A DNA stretch of 64,000 nt, taken from NCBI GenBank assembly GCA_038503035.1, contig JAVSML010018968.1:1-64000 (forward strand). The letters run 5' to 3'. The notes below the pieces were generated by a model. That model made no database searches and was not told the DNA's origin. It saw nothing but the letters and a program-made list of their open reading frames with translations. A program made the position numbers and the translations under genes. Source of the stretch: Crocodylus rhombifer (lineage: Eukaryota; Chordata; Crocodylia; Crocodylidae). This document shows, in pieces, positions 35,951-49,000 of the stretch (within the stretch, counting starts at the first letter, position 1; each line of letters opens with the position of its first letter).

Positions 35951-36581
35951 CCGGAATAGTCATGGGCCGGGGGGGTTCTGATCTCGATAAATAAGAGTAT
36001 CCGAATAACAGTCATGGGGGGGAGGGGGATAAGAGCATCTGATGTTGATAAATAAGGGTATCTGAATAAAAGTCATGACGAGGAAGGGGGATGCAAGTAT
36101 CTGATCTCAGTAAATAAGTGTATTTGAATATTGGTCATGGTGTGGACGGGGATAAGAGCAGCTGATGTTGATCAATAAGAGTATCGGAATAATGGTTATG
36201 GTGGGGAGTGGGGGGTGAGAGTATCTGAACTCGATAAATAAGAGTATCTGAATAAAAGTCATAGTGGGGGGGATGAGAGTATCTGAACTCAGTAAATAAG
36301 AGTATCTGAATAGAAGTCATGGTGGGGAAGGGGGATGGGAGTATCTGAACTGATAAATAAGAGTATTTGAATATTAGTCATGGTGGGGAGGGGGATAAGA
36401 GCATCTGAAATTGATAAATAAGAGTATCTGAATAAAAGTCATGGTGGGGAGAGGGGTGAGAGTATCTGAACCCAATAAATAAGAGTATTTGAATAAAAGT
36501 CATGGGGGGAGAGGGGATGCAAGTATCTGATCTTGATAAATAAGGGTATTTGAATAAAAGTCATGGTGGGGAGGGGGATGA
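35951..36581 (+). repeat. Minisatellite, about 10 units of about 60 bp, G-rich
   Basis: The phrase GATAAATAAGAGTATCTGAA recurs with near-60-bp spacing at about 35986, 36046, 36106, 36168, 36231, 36289, 36349, 36411, 36471 and 36533. Each unit continues with TAAAAGTCATGGTGGGGAG and GGGGAT-GAGAGTATCTGA. A partial unit (GGAATAGTCATGG) precedes the first. Units vary by substitutions and 1-3-bp indels, mainly in the G-run. It lies in CACNG4 intron 1, roughly 315 bp after the donor. The G-runs are on the sense strand. No spacer/repeat dichotomy as in CRISPR. Confidence 0.95.
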
Positions 36582-39500
36582 CAATCCAAGCACTAACAAT
36601 GGTGCCAGCCTGGCCTCATCTCCCTCTGTCAGGGGGGTTTGTCTGGAAACAACCTGGGAAGGGGGAGGTGGTTATTATAATGAAGGCACCCATGGGTGTT
36701 TAGAGGATTTGGCACAACAGACAAAAGCTCCACAGAAGGGAGACAACATCTGTCAGCCAAGTGCGCTAAGCATCTGGCTGTAGGGAATCAGTACATCTGA
36801 GGGGATGCCATGCACAGTGCATCACAGGGCTAAGGCATCTCAGCTGCCTGGTTAATACTCCAGCCTGTGGGGAGTTCATGTAGCCTCAACGGCAGCAGAT
36901 AAGAGTGAAGCTTAGAGGAAAGCTGTTGATTTATTCTTATTTTTATTTTATTTTTTGCTCATGCTTCTTTTTGGCTCTTGGGGGTGGGGGAATAAAAGCG
37001 AAGCTTAGAAGAAAGCTGTTGATTTTTTTTTTTCTTGCTAGTGCTTCTTTCTGGCTGTTGGGGTTGGGGGTGTGCTGGAGTCTTGCTTTCCAGAGGAATG
37101 CACTTGGCATATCAGCTTCAGTGAACCTAATTCAATCAGCACAACTTAGCACACATGAACTTTACAAACCTGGTTTTCTGGCTTATCCTAAATGACAGAC
37201 AGCTCGGTACAGACAAGCCCAGCAATAGTTCAGAGGCTTGCGGTTATACTGTAGACATTTTTTTTTCCTCCTCAAAGCAGCCGTGGCATACTACAAGCAC
37301 CTCTGACTCTCTGAGCTGTTATAATCTTCCCCTCCGATTAACTGATATAAGGCTACAGAGTGATGATGATTTTTCTCTTGCAAATGAAAGGCCTGCTACA
37401 TGGTAATAGTCTGCACAAGTGCCCAAGAAGAAAAATGCTTTTCATACAAATATAAATAGACGGAAGAACAATAAAAATTTGAATCAATATTTCTAGGATA
37501 CCAATACTAGAAATAGCAATGCTTTGTCTTAGAAGTCATTAAAGAACCCCGAGGTATGCCCCAATGATTATTATTATTAGTGGCTGATTACATCTGGAAA
37601 GCATGGGTCCGATCCTGAGCTTGTGTAGGACATGCTGAGCACTCCCAAGTCCCCTGAACACAGCGAGCCAAACCTCGGGATCCTTTCCAAGTTTGGTCTA
37701 AAGACCTCAGTGCACATTCAGTGAAAAATAAGGTGGCCCAGACCTCCCGGGAGTCTGCAGGATGAGACGACTTTGCAAGACTGGCTCTGTCATGTCTGCA
37801 GTGAAACGCTGGCCCCCTACAGTCACTGTAGTTTTACCACTGACTTCTGTGGGATCAGGATTTCACCTTCTTCATTAAGCAATCTCATTATTAGGAGCCT
37901 AAAACTCTTCCCTTTGAAACTGATAGGAAACATTAACTTCAACTAGACCTACAGCAGACCCTCGTAGAAAACTGAAGAATTCAACAAGCTCACGGGAGCG
38001 GGGCAAATATGGCAAATAACTGTCTGCTAATATTTGTTCCCACTGTGCTGTGACAATACTTTTGCCTTTTTGGGCTGGGTTTAGACATCTAATCAATCAG
38101 ACTTTACTTCTACAAGTGGTTAGAAAGAAAATTTCACATCTGTGAGTTGTATTTGAATCCTGAACTCTGCCAATGCAGTGAATATAAATGACACCAGGTG
38201 ACTTATCTGACCAATCACAACAGGACAACAAGATGACAATGAAATTAGAATATTCATAAATAACAAAGCTAAAATTTAAAAAAGATGTGTCAAATAAATT
38301 GAAAGGCCAAATAAATCTAAAAAATATATTACCTAGTCAGGTATAAATAGAAAGGACAGTGTATTCTTCAAATAATTATTGACACATTAATCATTCTGCT
38401 CTAACTCTTCTTGAAAAAATATTTTAGGTATATGAAAAGACTTGATTAAAGTCCTATCATGTCGTTTGCATTGCCGTATTGTAGATTTTTGTTTTATAAA
38501 ATGAGAATTACTGAAGAGAAATCTAAAGAAGCTTTGTTGGCTCTGAACGTCAGTCAACCTGCTGGGTCGTTCTTTTCAGCATCGTAACGCAACACGTACC
38601 GTTCTGATGAGCCTGACACTGGAAAACATTGTCGGGTTATGAATGTTTATGTATAATTTAACAAGCCTGACTTGAAGACCTATTTTTAGGTCTGTGTGTT
38701 TTAATAACAATAAAAGTCTACTTCATTTTTACGGCTTTACCGCTATCTTGCTCTTATCTCAAAAAGACAAATATAAGATACAAATATTCAGAAGCTGGAA
38801 ACACCTAAATGAACAGTGCTATGAATAAACCATTATGTTTTGAGTTCAGCTGAAATGTGTCCTCTAAACTGTCTTTAAATTCTGACCATAAAAATTTACA
38901 CTCAATTTTTGAACTGTTACTTATTCGTACCTCAGCCTCCAAATTTGCAAGTTGAAAAGACTGAAACAATATGAGCAGTGATCGCATCTTCCCTGACCTG
39001 TATAACTTCTTCAGCATTTGCTGACTTCCCACAAAGTGTAACGCTTTTTAGTACAAATTGACAATGTAATAATAGATTTTAGGACTCCAGCAAAGTCTTT
39101 TTTGGTTCTGTAAGTTGAGGTGCATGTAGTTCTAATCGATACTGTAGAACTGTCTAGAGGACAGATCCTTTGCACTATGAAAATTTACACCAACTGAAGA
39201 TCTGCCCCTAGAAGCTGATGCGTCCAATCCTGCCAAGAATGCTTTCTATTACAAATAATCCACTGGAAGTCAAATTATGTTCAATTAGGCAGATGCCAAA
39301 ACTACTCGTAATTTTTGACAGCTTTTATCATCTTAATGGTGCATGTATCACACAGAAAACCTTACAGAATTTTACTTTAGAAGAGTAGCCACAGTTTAAT
39401 GTATGTATTTAGCACTAACCTGGAAAAATGGGTATACTGTACATTTTAAAACCATTACCACCTTCTCCCATGAAAATTCTTCTCTCTCTGAAGAGTCACA

Positions 39501-41939
39501 GTGAAATCAGTGGAGCTGTTCACAGTGGACTGATCCCCTACTGAGCCCTCTGACATGACGATTGGAAATGGAAGATCTTATTTGCTATCGCAGAGGGCTT
39601 TAGTGAATGTTGAGGTTATGAACAGCCTTTGAACTATTCCCTCTGGCCACTGTGCTATGTTTCTCAGTCATGATCCATGCTGTGGAATTAGTTGCTTAAC
39701 TCTCAAGGTATTGTTTTGTGCTCCATGACAAGATAACAGGAAAAAGAATTAAACCAATCACTTATAGTTCAAACAGTAATATAAATAGATATTCACGACA
39801 CTTCTGGTACAGAGAAATGAACATGCACATGGGTATTGTTGAATGTACATGTTCTGCTTCCACTGATAATCTTCCAAACAAGAGAGAAATGGCTTGAACA
39901 AGCATTGGAGGCAAGCAGATAAAGGAGGCTGCCACCCAAGGTGAATATTGTAAAATCAAGTTTGTGTTTCTCATTTAAAAAGATGCATCATGAACACTTT
40001 TCTGGATTCACACAGCGCCACCCACAACCGTGATGTCCCAGGAAAACACAGCCAGAAGCTACTTGCAGTACCAAGGGTTGTATCTTCCAATTCAAATGCC
40101 TAGCACAAATTTATTATTTAGCCTTTTGCCTAAGATCAAGTGGTGTTTGCTTTAATTTAGTATCAGGCATTCACTCGCTTGAGGATCACATCAGTGGACT
40201 TAAGAATACTGGTGCTTCCAGTCTCTGAATTCTGCTGTCATATGAACCTATATACATGCTGGACAAATAGCTGAATACGGAAAACATATGGATGTGTGCC
40301 TGCCTCTTGAAGTACTTCCTTTCTGTATGCTATTACCTGTTTCTTGGGCACTGTGCATATTCTGCAGGTATGGCTTTAGCCCTGGGGCTTGCAAGTTTAG
40401 CACTAAATCTTTTCAAACAAAACAAAATGCATTTGAAAAATTCTCCCTAAAACATCAGCCCAGATTTCATTGAACTCCATCACTTATCCTTTTTCTTATG
40501 ACTAACATACATGCTTACTTCCTCCCATGTTAAAAAAGAGTTTGGGATGAACAGATCATTTTTAACCACTTCCATGGATCCAGGATCACCTTTGTCACAG
40601 CATTTGGTGCAGTGCGAATTGGTTGAATGGTATTGGTTGTGTTTTGATGGGTTTTTCTTTGTCTGGGCAGTCTTTTTAAGCTCATTCGTTCATTTTATGG
40701 AATTTAATTTGCCATTGTGGTTTTTCAATAACTGGGGGAAACTTTACAGAAACTGTAAGCAGAACCTACACCCATCTGATTTCTAGAGAGCATAATTATC
40801 TGAACGCATCTCTTTCTACATTTGTGAAAGATGTCAGAATACATCACAGAATTAAATAAATCTCAGTTGTCCTATACTACTCTACGAAATGTGGCTTTTG
40901 AGTAATTGGGTAATTGATTGGGTAGACTGGTTGGGTAATTACTGATGGATTGCTTTACTCCCCAACATAATCAGATGTATATTCAATAGGAAACTCTCAG
41001 GTTACAAAAGCAGATTTAGGACCTAAAGCCATTCTGTACGTTAAGCACACTTCCTAGAAGTCATAAACCAAACACGTATGTTTGCAATCCAGATGTTAAG
41101 CTTTTTTCATCTGTTGGAGATATAATATGGATGATTTCCATTTTGCTTAACTCTTTCATAACATAGCATTATGCTAAGAGTCAAGAGCCACAACAGAACA
41201 TGTTGGCTATGCTATATTCATGTGATATTCAGTATATAGCCATATTCCCTGCTTTATTTTATGGCAATCTCACAGAGGAACCACAAAAGCAGACAAATCT
41301 AAAACTGCATTTTTCTGGTCCTGCATATGGCTCAGTGACCATGAGCATCTTGTATTTTGTATGGTCCTGTCATAGCTACAGTGTTAATCTTTTATGTTTG
41401 GTAAGGCACTAGTTGGAGAAGCCATTTTAAGTTGACCAGCCAGAAGGGAAGACAAATTGGTACAATAAGCTTAACTAAATAGACTCCTCTACTGTTATCC
41501 GAAGTTAAATGCATAGATCAAACACTGACATTGTGGCATCTTGACACTGGCATCTTGTACAATCTTGTCTAAATCTACCACATTAACAAAAGAAACACCT
41601 AGGGGAGGGGAGCTGGGGTCACAGCATCTCTCTCCTGAGATGCATCAACTTCTATGTAAACTGAACATGAAAAATGAAGAGCATGAGGCAGGGACTCGTC
41701 CTTCTCATCTTCTTCTCAACCCAGTAATTGCACATGTGCCCTTAGCAGCATTTCAGATCTACTGCTAATATCTTTCAGCACCAAAAATCTACTAGGTACC
41801 CCACAGAGATGATATATTATGTACTATCTGTGTGCCAGAGAGCTGGCCAGCTACTCTCACACATGATATAACAAGAAGTCCAAGCAACAGGATGAAGGAT
41901 GGTGTCAATGTTAAAGTACTCAGCAGATTTATCACTTGT

Positions 41940-42185
41940 GATTTTAGTAGTTTTGTATATGATGATGGGCAAGTCACTATCTTTTTCTGCCACCGTTTCC
42001 CATCCGTATAACAAAGGTGATACTGCTTCCTTTCTCCACCCCTGCTCTTCTACCCCACACCCTGCAACAGTGCTTTGTTTAGTCTGGTTAGAAGGTGAGG
42101 TCTCTAGGGCAAGACCTGTTACGATGCATGAGCACCTAGAACAAGAGCTTTCCTGATTTGAGTGGGGACTTCTAGGGAAGACCGT
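41940..42185 (+). repeat. MIR-like SINE relic
   Basis: GATGGGCAAGTCACTATCTT and CCGTTTCCCATCCGTATAAC follow the MIR order 'GGGCAAGTCACT…TTTCCCCATCTGTAAAAT'. Downstream GGTCTCTAGGGCAAGACCTG, GAGCACCTAGAAC and CCTGATTTGAGTGGGGACTT resemble the common sauropsid SINE tail (…CAGGGACTGT…AGCGCCTAGCACA…CTGAT…GGGGCCTCTAGG). Confidence 0.6.
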
Positions 42186-45100
42186 CATAACGTGAGGGAA
42201 TGCAAGGGGTGACAGATGGTGTCACAATGACAAAGGCTGCACAGGTGCCCAGCTGGGGCATGTTCAATGGTGATAAATTATACACATCCTATAAACCAGC
42301 TGTTATAATGGTTGTTCCATCATTTTATCAATGTGGAGCCCTAAGCATTAGGTCTGATTCTCCTCTTTAGTTAGTCAATTTGGAGCATTTTCCTCTAAGT
42401 CAGTGAAGTTATTTCAGTAGAAAATTCATGTAGCAAGAGAATGGGCCCTACCTGTTCACTGGATCTTTTCCTCATAGTTGCTGCTTTTCGAAGCCAGGTG
42501 TCATCTCATTGAATAAATCTTTTTTTCTATCATTCTTGGCACACTGAAATGCTGGCTGTCTGTCAGAATTCACTTTTGCTTTGTACTCATCTTCATTTTA
42601 AATTCCCCTTTTATTTTCCTGTATTATGTCAGAGTTGTAGTTTAGCATCCAAATGGTTGCAAATAGATGCTGAGTTAGGATACAAATGAGCAGCAGAATA
42701 AACAAGATAAACACGCTCATGCCAGCATGTCTGAGAAACTGGAGCAACTGTACAAGCTCAGTGCAAAAAAATGATTCCTAGTAGACAGGGAGCCAGATTC
42801 ACCAGTCTGATGTGGCTACTGTGCGTCTTCCAGCAACACAAAGTAGGTGCAACCCCAGCTTCACTGAGCATTTAAACTGGGGCAGGAAAATTCACAATAG
42901 TTGGAATGAAAGGTTTTAAGACTCTAGCCAAGTCTTTTCTGGTTGGGGTTGGGATTCTCTGAACTGAAGCGCACATCATTTTAACCGACACCTCGGTGAA
43001 TCTTGCCCAGGTACTTTTCCAAACATAGACAACATATGAAGAAAGGCACAGGCTCAGTGCTGCAACCTCACTCCATAAACCATCCAACCACTGAAGGCCC
43101 CGAGTTGTTAAGGGCCGGCCCCTTCCGCTTCGGTCAGAATGACAACTCAAGCACAACCAAAAGGTATTTTGTGCCTGGAAGTTGTGATGATATTGTAGTA
43201 TCTTTTCATCAAGATTCATCTACCTTGTGTCAGAGTTCTTCCATGCATTTTGATCCATCAAAACACTATTCCTTTAGTCTTAGCTTTTCACTTTCTAGGT
43301 TACTGTGATCAATATTTTCCTTTATCTGTTCCAACAGATTTTTTTCCTCCTACCCCAAAATACCTCCAGTTGTTTTACTTTGATAAAAGGCACTCAAAGT
43401 CCAGAAGAAAGGATGGCTTTGGTCCAAATATTTTTCATTGTGGTCTTGCACTTGTCTGTACGTAATTTTTTCCTAAGTGTACCTGCCGTAGCATAACAAG
43501 GGCTGGGGACCAACTTTGGACTGTGTGGATGCTGCCACTGCATCCACAGTCTTGCTGCAGCACAGTGGTAGTCAGTCAGAAGTCACTGCTACCCCACCTG
43601 TGTCCTGCCGCCCTGGACACCTGGCTGCCTCTGTGACCTCAAATCGATCCCCTTTCAGCGGCAAGTTCTGGGGTTGTTTCTGTTAGTGTTAGCAGGCTTT
43701 GGATTAAATCCAGTGAATTTATCCCACTTATTCTGGCAGGGGATCTAGTCCTATTTCTCCCATATCTTCCAGCATGCTGCAGTATGAACCCCATTGTTCT
43801 GCCTTGCTGTGTTCCTTCTCCTCATTGCCAAGTTTTCTCCTGTGAAAAGGGTACCTTCTAAATTAACTTTCACTGACTGTGCAAAATTCTTTCACTGGAA
43901 AACCAACCGAGACTGAACGTTCGGCCCCAGGCAGAAACTGAAGAAATCGGTAGCTCCTCTCTGTTTTTGAGCATCTTTCATCTTCTCTGCTAGCCAGAAG
44001 AGTTATGATCACAAATTTATCAAAAAGATATAAATTCTTGGTGATTCTTCTCCACCCATTTTGGTTTTCTCTCTCCTACATTTATATAGGCTTCTGTTTA
44101 TATACATTCAAATATTTTTCAGCGTGAGTTGCCATTAATCCAATTTCACATATAAAGGATCCAACAGCAATATAAGCTTGTCATCATCATAGGAAGGGGA
44201 TGACAAAAGAAGAAAGGAGCTATCTGGAATTAATTGCATTTCCCTTACAGATTGTCAGGCCTGATGCAAATTAACCTCCTTTTATTGTTTTTCAGGCATT
44301 CGCCCATTTAATTGCTATTTTGGAATCGTGCCATCTAGCTATGCCCGTTGAATGATTCTCACTTAACTGATCCCATTAGCTTCACAGCGCCAAATATTTC
44401 AAAGATATACAGGAGATGCAAACCTTCCCCACTGAACTGAGGCTTCATCCTCACTTCATGTTACCTTTTATATAAGCATTCTGGAGATTTCACATCACTT
44501 TCCTTCTATTCATAAACCGTAAAAGACATATTTTGGTACAGGAAATGGATGGCTAAACATACTCCTTTGTCCCAAAGTACAATGTTCAATAATATAATGT
44601 TCAATTGTTGTTTGCTCAAATTTGGTTCCTAGAGGCATAGTTTATGCATGGTTGTTGTGAGACATCAAAGAGAAGCCATGTCATGTCACAATTATGACTT
44701 TAAATAGATACTGCCTGAAGGAACAATGCCCAAGTGTAATCAAATCTAAAATATAACTTATCATATACGCCTATTTCACAGCTCACTGAATAACGTTCAT
44801 TGTATTCTCCACAAATTCTAGGTAATTTTGTGTGAGATTTCCCTTGTTTTGGGTTGTATCCCATTTTCCAAAATATGCACACACACACGTCATGTAATAA
44901 GACTGTAAGCTTCATGGAGCTGGGAGATTTCATATATGTTATATACTTCTAATAGCACACAACCAGTAATAGCAGGCATGCAAAGAGTTATGTGCAGTTG
45001 TCCAGGAATGCATGTACCGCATAAAGCGTGGGAAATCTGTAGTATATAAGTGGACTCCTACAGTGTTTAGCATGATGGGGGCTTTGAGACCAGGGGTAAG

Positions 45101-45830
45101 TTTTTTAATTAAGTGGTTTAGGATTTCAAAGAAAACTTTCAGAGGTGACTTGGGCATTCCAGAGCCCATCGTTTCATTGTAAATTTTGGTCTTCTAAATC
45201 ACTTGATTTTTTAAAAGATTTTCTGAGATGTAAGGTCTTTAGATTTTATCTGCCGCACACAGGGGTGGAAGATCCTGTAGCACTTCCCAGAACGGCAAGG
45301 TTTCCCTCTGAGCACTCGGTCCCCGCTTTGTGCTATGTATCCAGTCTGTCACTGTCTTGCTGCACTGATTCTTTTTTTAATTGGTGACAGACATAGTTGA
45401 CGTACTTGTAGTGAAGTACTAGGATTTTTTAAAGATGGCCTGTCTGAGCCTTGAGGCCCATCTGGCTAGCATGGATCAAGCATGCCAACTTCTGTAAACC
45501 AACAGCACACAACTGGCTAGCATTGGCTAGTGTTCCTATCCCTTGAAGATGAATATTCCTCAAAATCCGTATCATGGAAGAATATGACAAATGCAGCGTT
45601 CAGAGTAACATGGCTAATTAGAACCACTCAGATGATTCAGCTGGAATGTGCTGCTTCAACATTGCTTTTTATTAACATGAAGCCTAATTTATAGCTTGAC
45701 AGAGAACAAGGGGAGAAAAAACCCCAGCTGCCATTGTTGATCCATCCGCTCTGCTTTGAAGGAGATTTACCCTAATAGCCTGCTTTCTAGGACATTCTCA
45801 CTCAGTTTCTAATTGCCGCCTTGTCCTGAT

Positions 45831-45852
45831 TTTTTTTTTTTTTTTTTTTTTA
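45831..45852. repeat. Poly(T) run
   Basis: About 22 consecutive T residues. It could be the poly(A) tail of an antisense retroposon, but no body is recognisable next to it. Confidence 0.85.
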
Positions 45853-47235
45853 AGATAGACGTTGTGTCTTTGGGGACCAATTTCCAATGACCCTTTCCTT
45901 GTTTCATCTAAATTACCTTCTATAAAGGGCAACGTTCTGGCTGGAAAGGCAGGCCAGAAATTATCCACCTGCATTCCAAATCCTATCCAAGGCCCTGATC
46001 TTGCAAAAGAGTCAGCACATGCCTCGCATTGTTTGATCAGCAGAACTGCTTGGCTGTATAAAATTCAAGCACACACATAAATCGTTTCAGGACCAGAGCG
46101 TAAATCTGTGCTATGCAGTCGAAGATACTTTGAGGCGATCTGGATGGGACCTAATCATCAAGTGAAGTGGTTTAAATCTTTCATCACAAACTACCCCCAC
46201 AGGTTATTCCTGTCCCTGGCAAGAACAGTCAGCCCTGGGAGGGCTTTGCAACTGGCAGCAGCTGGCTGGATTATGGGAACACAGTGACTGATGCTGATTT
46301 TCAAGCACTAGTGTGCACCTGTGATGGTGACAAACCTGCAGAGGATTTAGCCCCAAATACATATGCAAACCCAATAATAAATAGTTTTAAGAATTAGGTA
46401 CCTCTCATATGCTGGGCATGTGCCTGGTAGGTATTATGCAAGATAATGAACATGATTACAATAGCAAATTGATAATTGACATTTATTTTCTATACATATG
46501 CACACTTAAAACAGGATGAGAACTAAGTGACATTTGTGTCACCAGTTTATAATTAAAATGCAGTGCTTGAATGAAACGTAAGCTTCAATTAGCCAGCACG
46601 ACCCTGCTTCTGGCTTTACTTCCCACTGAAAAGCAATGATAACAAGCTCACATTTATTATCAGAGTTTTTCCTGGAGCTGTGCACTGAAACATGCTCACA
46701 TCTGAGCCCTTTCACTGAAGACATTTTTTCGCTTCAGCAGTTTGGCATGCTTTACAAAGCCTCTCTGATTTTGGTGATGTTCACTACCTCTTACATAAAA
46801 AATGTTTTCTGTTGCACTATCTGTAGATATTATTTGCTTTTAGTTAAAGTCCAGGTGCATGGGATAATGAAAAGTCAAAGGGGTAAGTTGACTATTGTTA
46901 TCCTACAACAATAGATATTGTTGGCTCCCACTGTAGTACACACATAACCATGTTTTTCTTAAAGCTAAGCATCATGGACATTAAAGACAGAAAACATCTA
47001 CCTATAATCTAACTCAAAACCTGGCCAATCAAAGGGTATGTTAGAAAGAATATTCTTGCTACAGTCTAGTATTTGTGTACCACCAGATGGTACTTCCACC
47101 CTTTAATCTCCTCATTATGAAGATATTTTTTTTTTTAAAAGCAGTCTAATTTTTCTTATCTTAATTTCATCTCATTGTTCATCCTTTGATATAAGAATGG
47201 GTGTATAGTGGAATCTGCATCCCCAGTGAGTAGAC

Positions 47236-48099
47236 CAGTAGTTCTCAACCTTTTTATACTCGAGGCACACCTCAGTAGATTGAAGACATCCCTCAGTAGA
47301 TTCAAGGCCCCCCCTTGGAAAATACCAGCTCTTAGTTTTTACTCTTTTTTTGACTATGGAAAAATAATTAAAAAATTCTTCTGGTACAAAAAACTCAGAA
47401 AGGACACAAAGGGTGCTTCCTGGTGAGCCCGCACATGCAAGGGAACGTGTTTCCCATGGGACAAACAGCAGCAGCATATATTTGTGCCACTGCTATTTGT
47501 CCCCAGGCACGCCCCTGCATGCATGCTCCAGTGTGCAGCAAAGTGATCCAGGTGGGGTAAGGGAGGCTAGGGCTGGCACCTATGCTGGCCTCAGCAGCCT
47601 TACCTGGGGTCCTGGGGCCTCCTGGGGCAGCATTGGCACTGTGAACCGGCCATTCAGAGCCTAGCTGGGAGCCAGAGTGTGATTCTGGTCAGCCAGGCTC
47701 CAGTTCTAGCAGTGCACACTACTGCCACATGCGCCACGCCACATTTTTCAGAGGCGGGGTTTTTTTGACACTGTCATCTCCCAGTATCAAAAAAACCTGC
47801 CACACTGCAAATTAGCAGTGCATCAAATGAGTGAAAATGCACAGTGTGCAGTTTGCAGAGCCTCAGACTCAGCAGAAACTGCTTGAGGCACTGCAAATCA
47901 CAGATGCATGCTCATCAGGATGTGCCCAAGAAGTCACAATGTTTTCAGCACCCTGGATTCCTATTTGAAAACTCTTGGTTTATTTTGAGAATCATGTTTT
48001 CACTCATAACAGTGCTAATACTGGATGGCATCCCACAACACCCTTGAAAAGATCTCAAGGCATGCCAGGGTGCCTTGGCATCCTGGTTGAGAATCACTG
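47236..48099. mobile_element. hAT-Charlie-type non-autonomous element carrying a nested MITE A
   Basis: The ends are CAGTAGTTCTCAACC (47236) and GGTTGAGAATCACTG (ending 48099), the classic Charlie-type inverted repeats. Flanking octamers GAGTAGAC (47228-47235) and TAGCAGAT (48100-48107) agree at 5 of 8 positions with two transitions, consistent with an aged 8-bp duplication. Element sequence (GAGGCACACCTCAGTAGATT…TTTTGACTATGGAAAAATAA) runs to about 47415 and resumes at about 47937 (CACAATGTTTTCAGCACCCT). No transposase is encoded. Confidence 0.8.
47416..47936. mobile_element. MITE family A nested inside the Charlie-type element
   Basis: It shares the hairpin region (GGGACAAACAGCAGCAGC…GCCACTGCTATTTGTCCCC, 47459-47504), the GGGGTCCTGGGGCCTCCTGG core and the GCACTGCAAATTAGCAGTGC right-hand part with the other family A copies. 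The right end (GCATGCTCATCAGGATGTGC) is a recognisable family terminus; the left (GAGCCCGCACATGC) is more diverged. Because it interrupts the Charlie-type element, it inserted later. Confidence 0.65.
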
Positions 48100-48359
48100 T
48101 AGCAGATAGTTAATACAATTCCTGGAGATAAGTAGGCCCTTAAAGATGGAAAACAAACAATCTACATTTGGAAGCTGCCTAAGCAGTTACTGTATACTAC
48201 CTGCACACACGATTTCTACAGTGATTATTAAAATATGTTACATCATAGCACATGAGGGGAAAGACTCACAACTAGTCGCTATGGGGCAGGACTGGAAGAC
48301 AGAGTTCCTGTTATGCGTTCTGTCTCTGACCCCAGTACTATCTCTTTGTTTCTCAGGGT

Positions 48360-48690
48360 TGCATCTACATGGGTACGTTTACTGTGCAGTAATTCAGGTT
48401 ACTGTGCAATAACTGAAAATTACTGCGTAGTACGAGTGCACATCTACACATGCACACCCATACTGTGTAGTAACTATGGCGACTTGTGCCAACTTGACAT
48501 ATGCCTAATTAGTTACTGCACAGTAACACTGTGTGTGTGGACTGACCTGGGACTAACTTTAGTCCCAAGTCAGTCCACACGCAGCATTAGTGTGCTTTAA
48601 CGCCTGCATGTGTAGACACCAGCCTATTCCCACTTACTGCACAGTAAATTTAAGCTGGCATAAATGCACATGTAGACACATGCAGTTTAT
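48360..48690. mobile_element. MITE family B, copy 2
   Basis: The left end reads GGTTGCATCTACATGGGTAC and the right end GCACATGTAGACACATGCAG, giving inverted repeats around the GCATCTACATG core. Inside are several TTACTGTGCAGTAA words and a long hairpin at 48533-48580 (GTGTGGACTGAC...TGGGACTAA / TTAGTCCCA...GTCAGTCCACAC). No coding frame. It is related to the 16937-17206 copy by its ends and TTTACTGTGC motifs. Confidence 0.6.
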
Positions 48691-48884
48691 CTATATCTAA
48701 AATCAGGGTGAAGAAAAATTATATTCATCTCCTCTATGAAGTTCTATTCATTTAGATGCTTTCAGACTTTGAAGAAATTGTTGCTGAAAATGTAAAGTAG
48801 TAGTGGTGGTGGTGCTTTTTAAAGTTGTACTAACTTGAACATCCCTCCGTAGCTCTAAATGCCTTTAAAAATCTATTCCTAATT

Positions 48885-49000
48885 AGAATGCCAAAGGCCA
48901 TACAGGGATTGCGTGACAGAGTTAGGAATTTAATCCATCTACATCCCTATTCAATATCTCAACTTTGCCTCTATTGTACCTTTATACACCTTCTATCCAA
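48885..49000 (+). repeat. Possible L2/MIR relic
   Basis: AAGGCCATACAGGGATTGCG, then TGACAGAGTTAGGAATTTAA parallels the L2/MIR phrase 'AAGGTCACACAGCTAGT…GGCAGAGCTGGGATTTGAA'. The match is short and could be chance. Confidence 0.3.

Larger units (their letters stand above)
34900..35960. promoter_or_regulatory. CpG island spanning the CACNG4 promoter and first exon
   Basis: Dense CpG and very high GC contrast with AT-rich flanks, and CCGGCC is repeated four times in tandem near 35222-35240. No TATA box is obvious just upstream of the start codon, as usual for CpG-island promoters. GC-box-like GGGCGG/CCGCCC strings occur on both strands (for example near 35394 and 35690). The transcription start cannot be fixed from sequence alone. 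Long open frames on both strands here are a consequence of GC richness. Confidence 0.85.

Noticed and set aside
35951..36581. Regularly spaced repeats considered as a CRISPR array
   Set aside because: The whole 60-bp unit repeats with no unique spacers, in an animal gene intron; it is a minisatellite.
42872..43308. Overlapping frames of 115 codons (minus) and 101 codons (plus)
   Set aside because: No recognisable family on either strand; length is within chance for this composition.
45275..45300. CACTTCCCAG considered as part of CACNG4 exon 2 (HFPED region)
   Set aside because: The next codons do not read on as the expected acidic loop and there is no suitable acceptor or donor around it.
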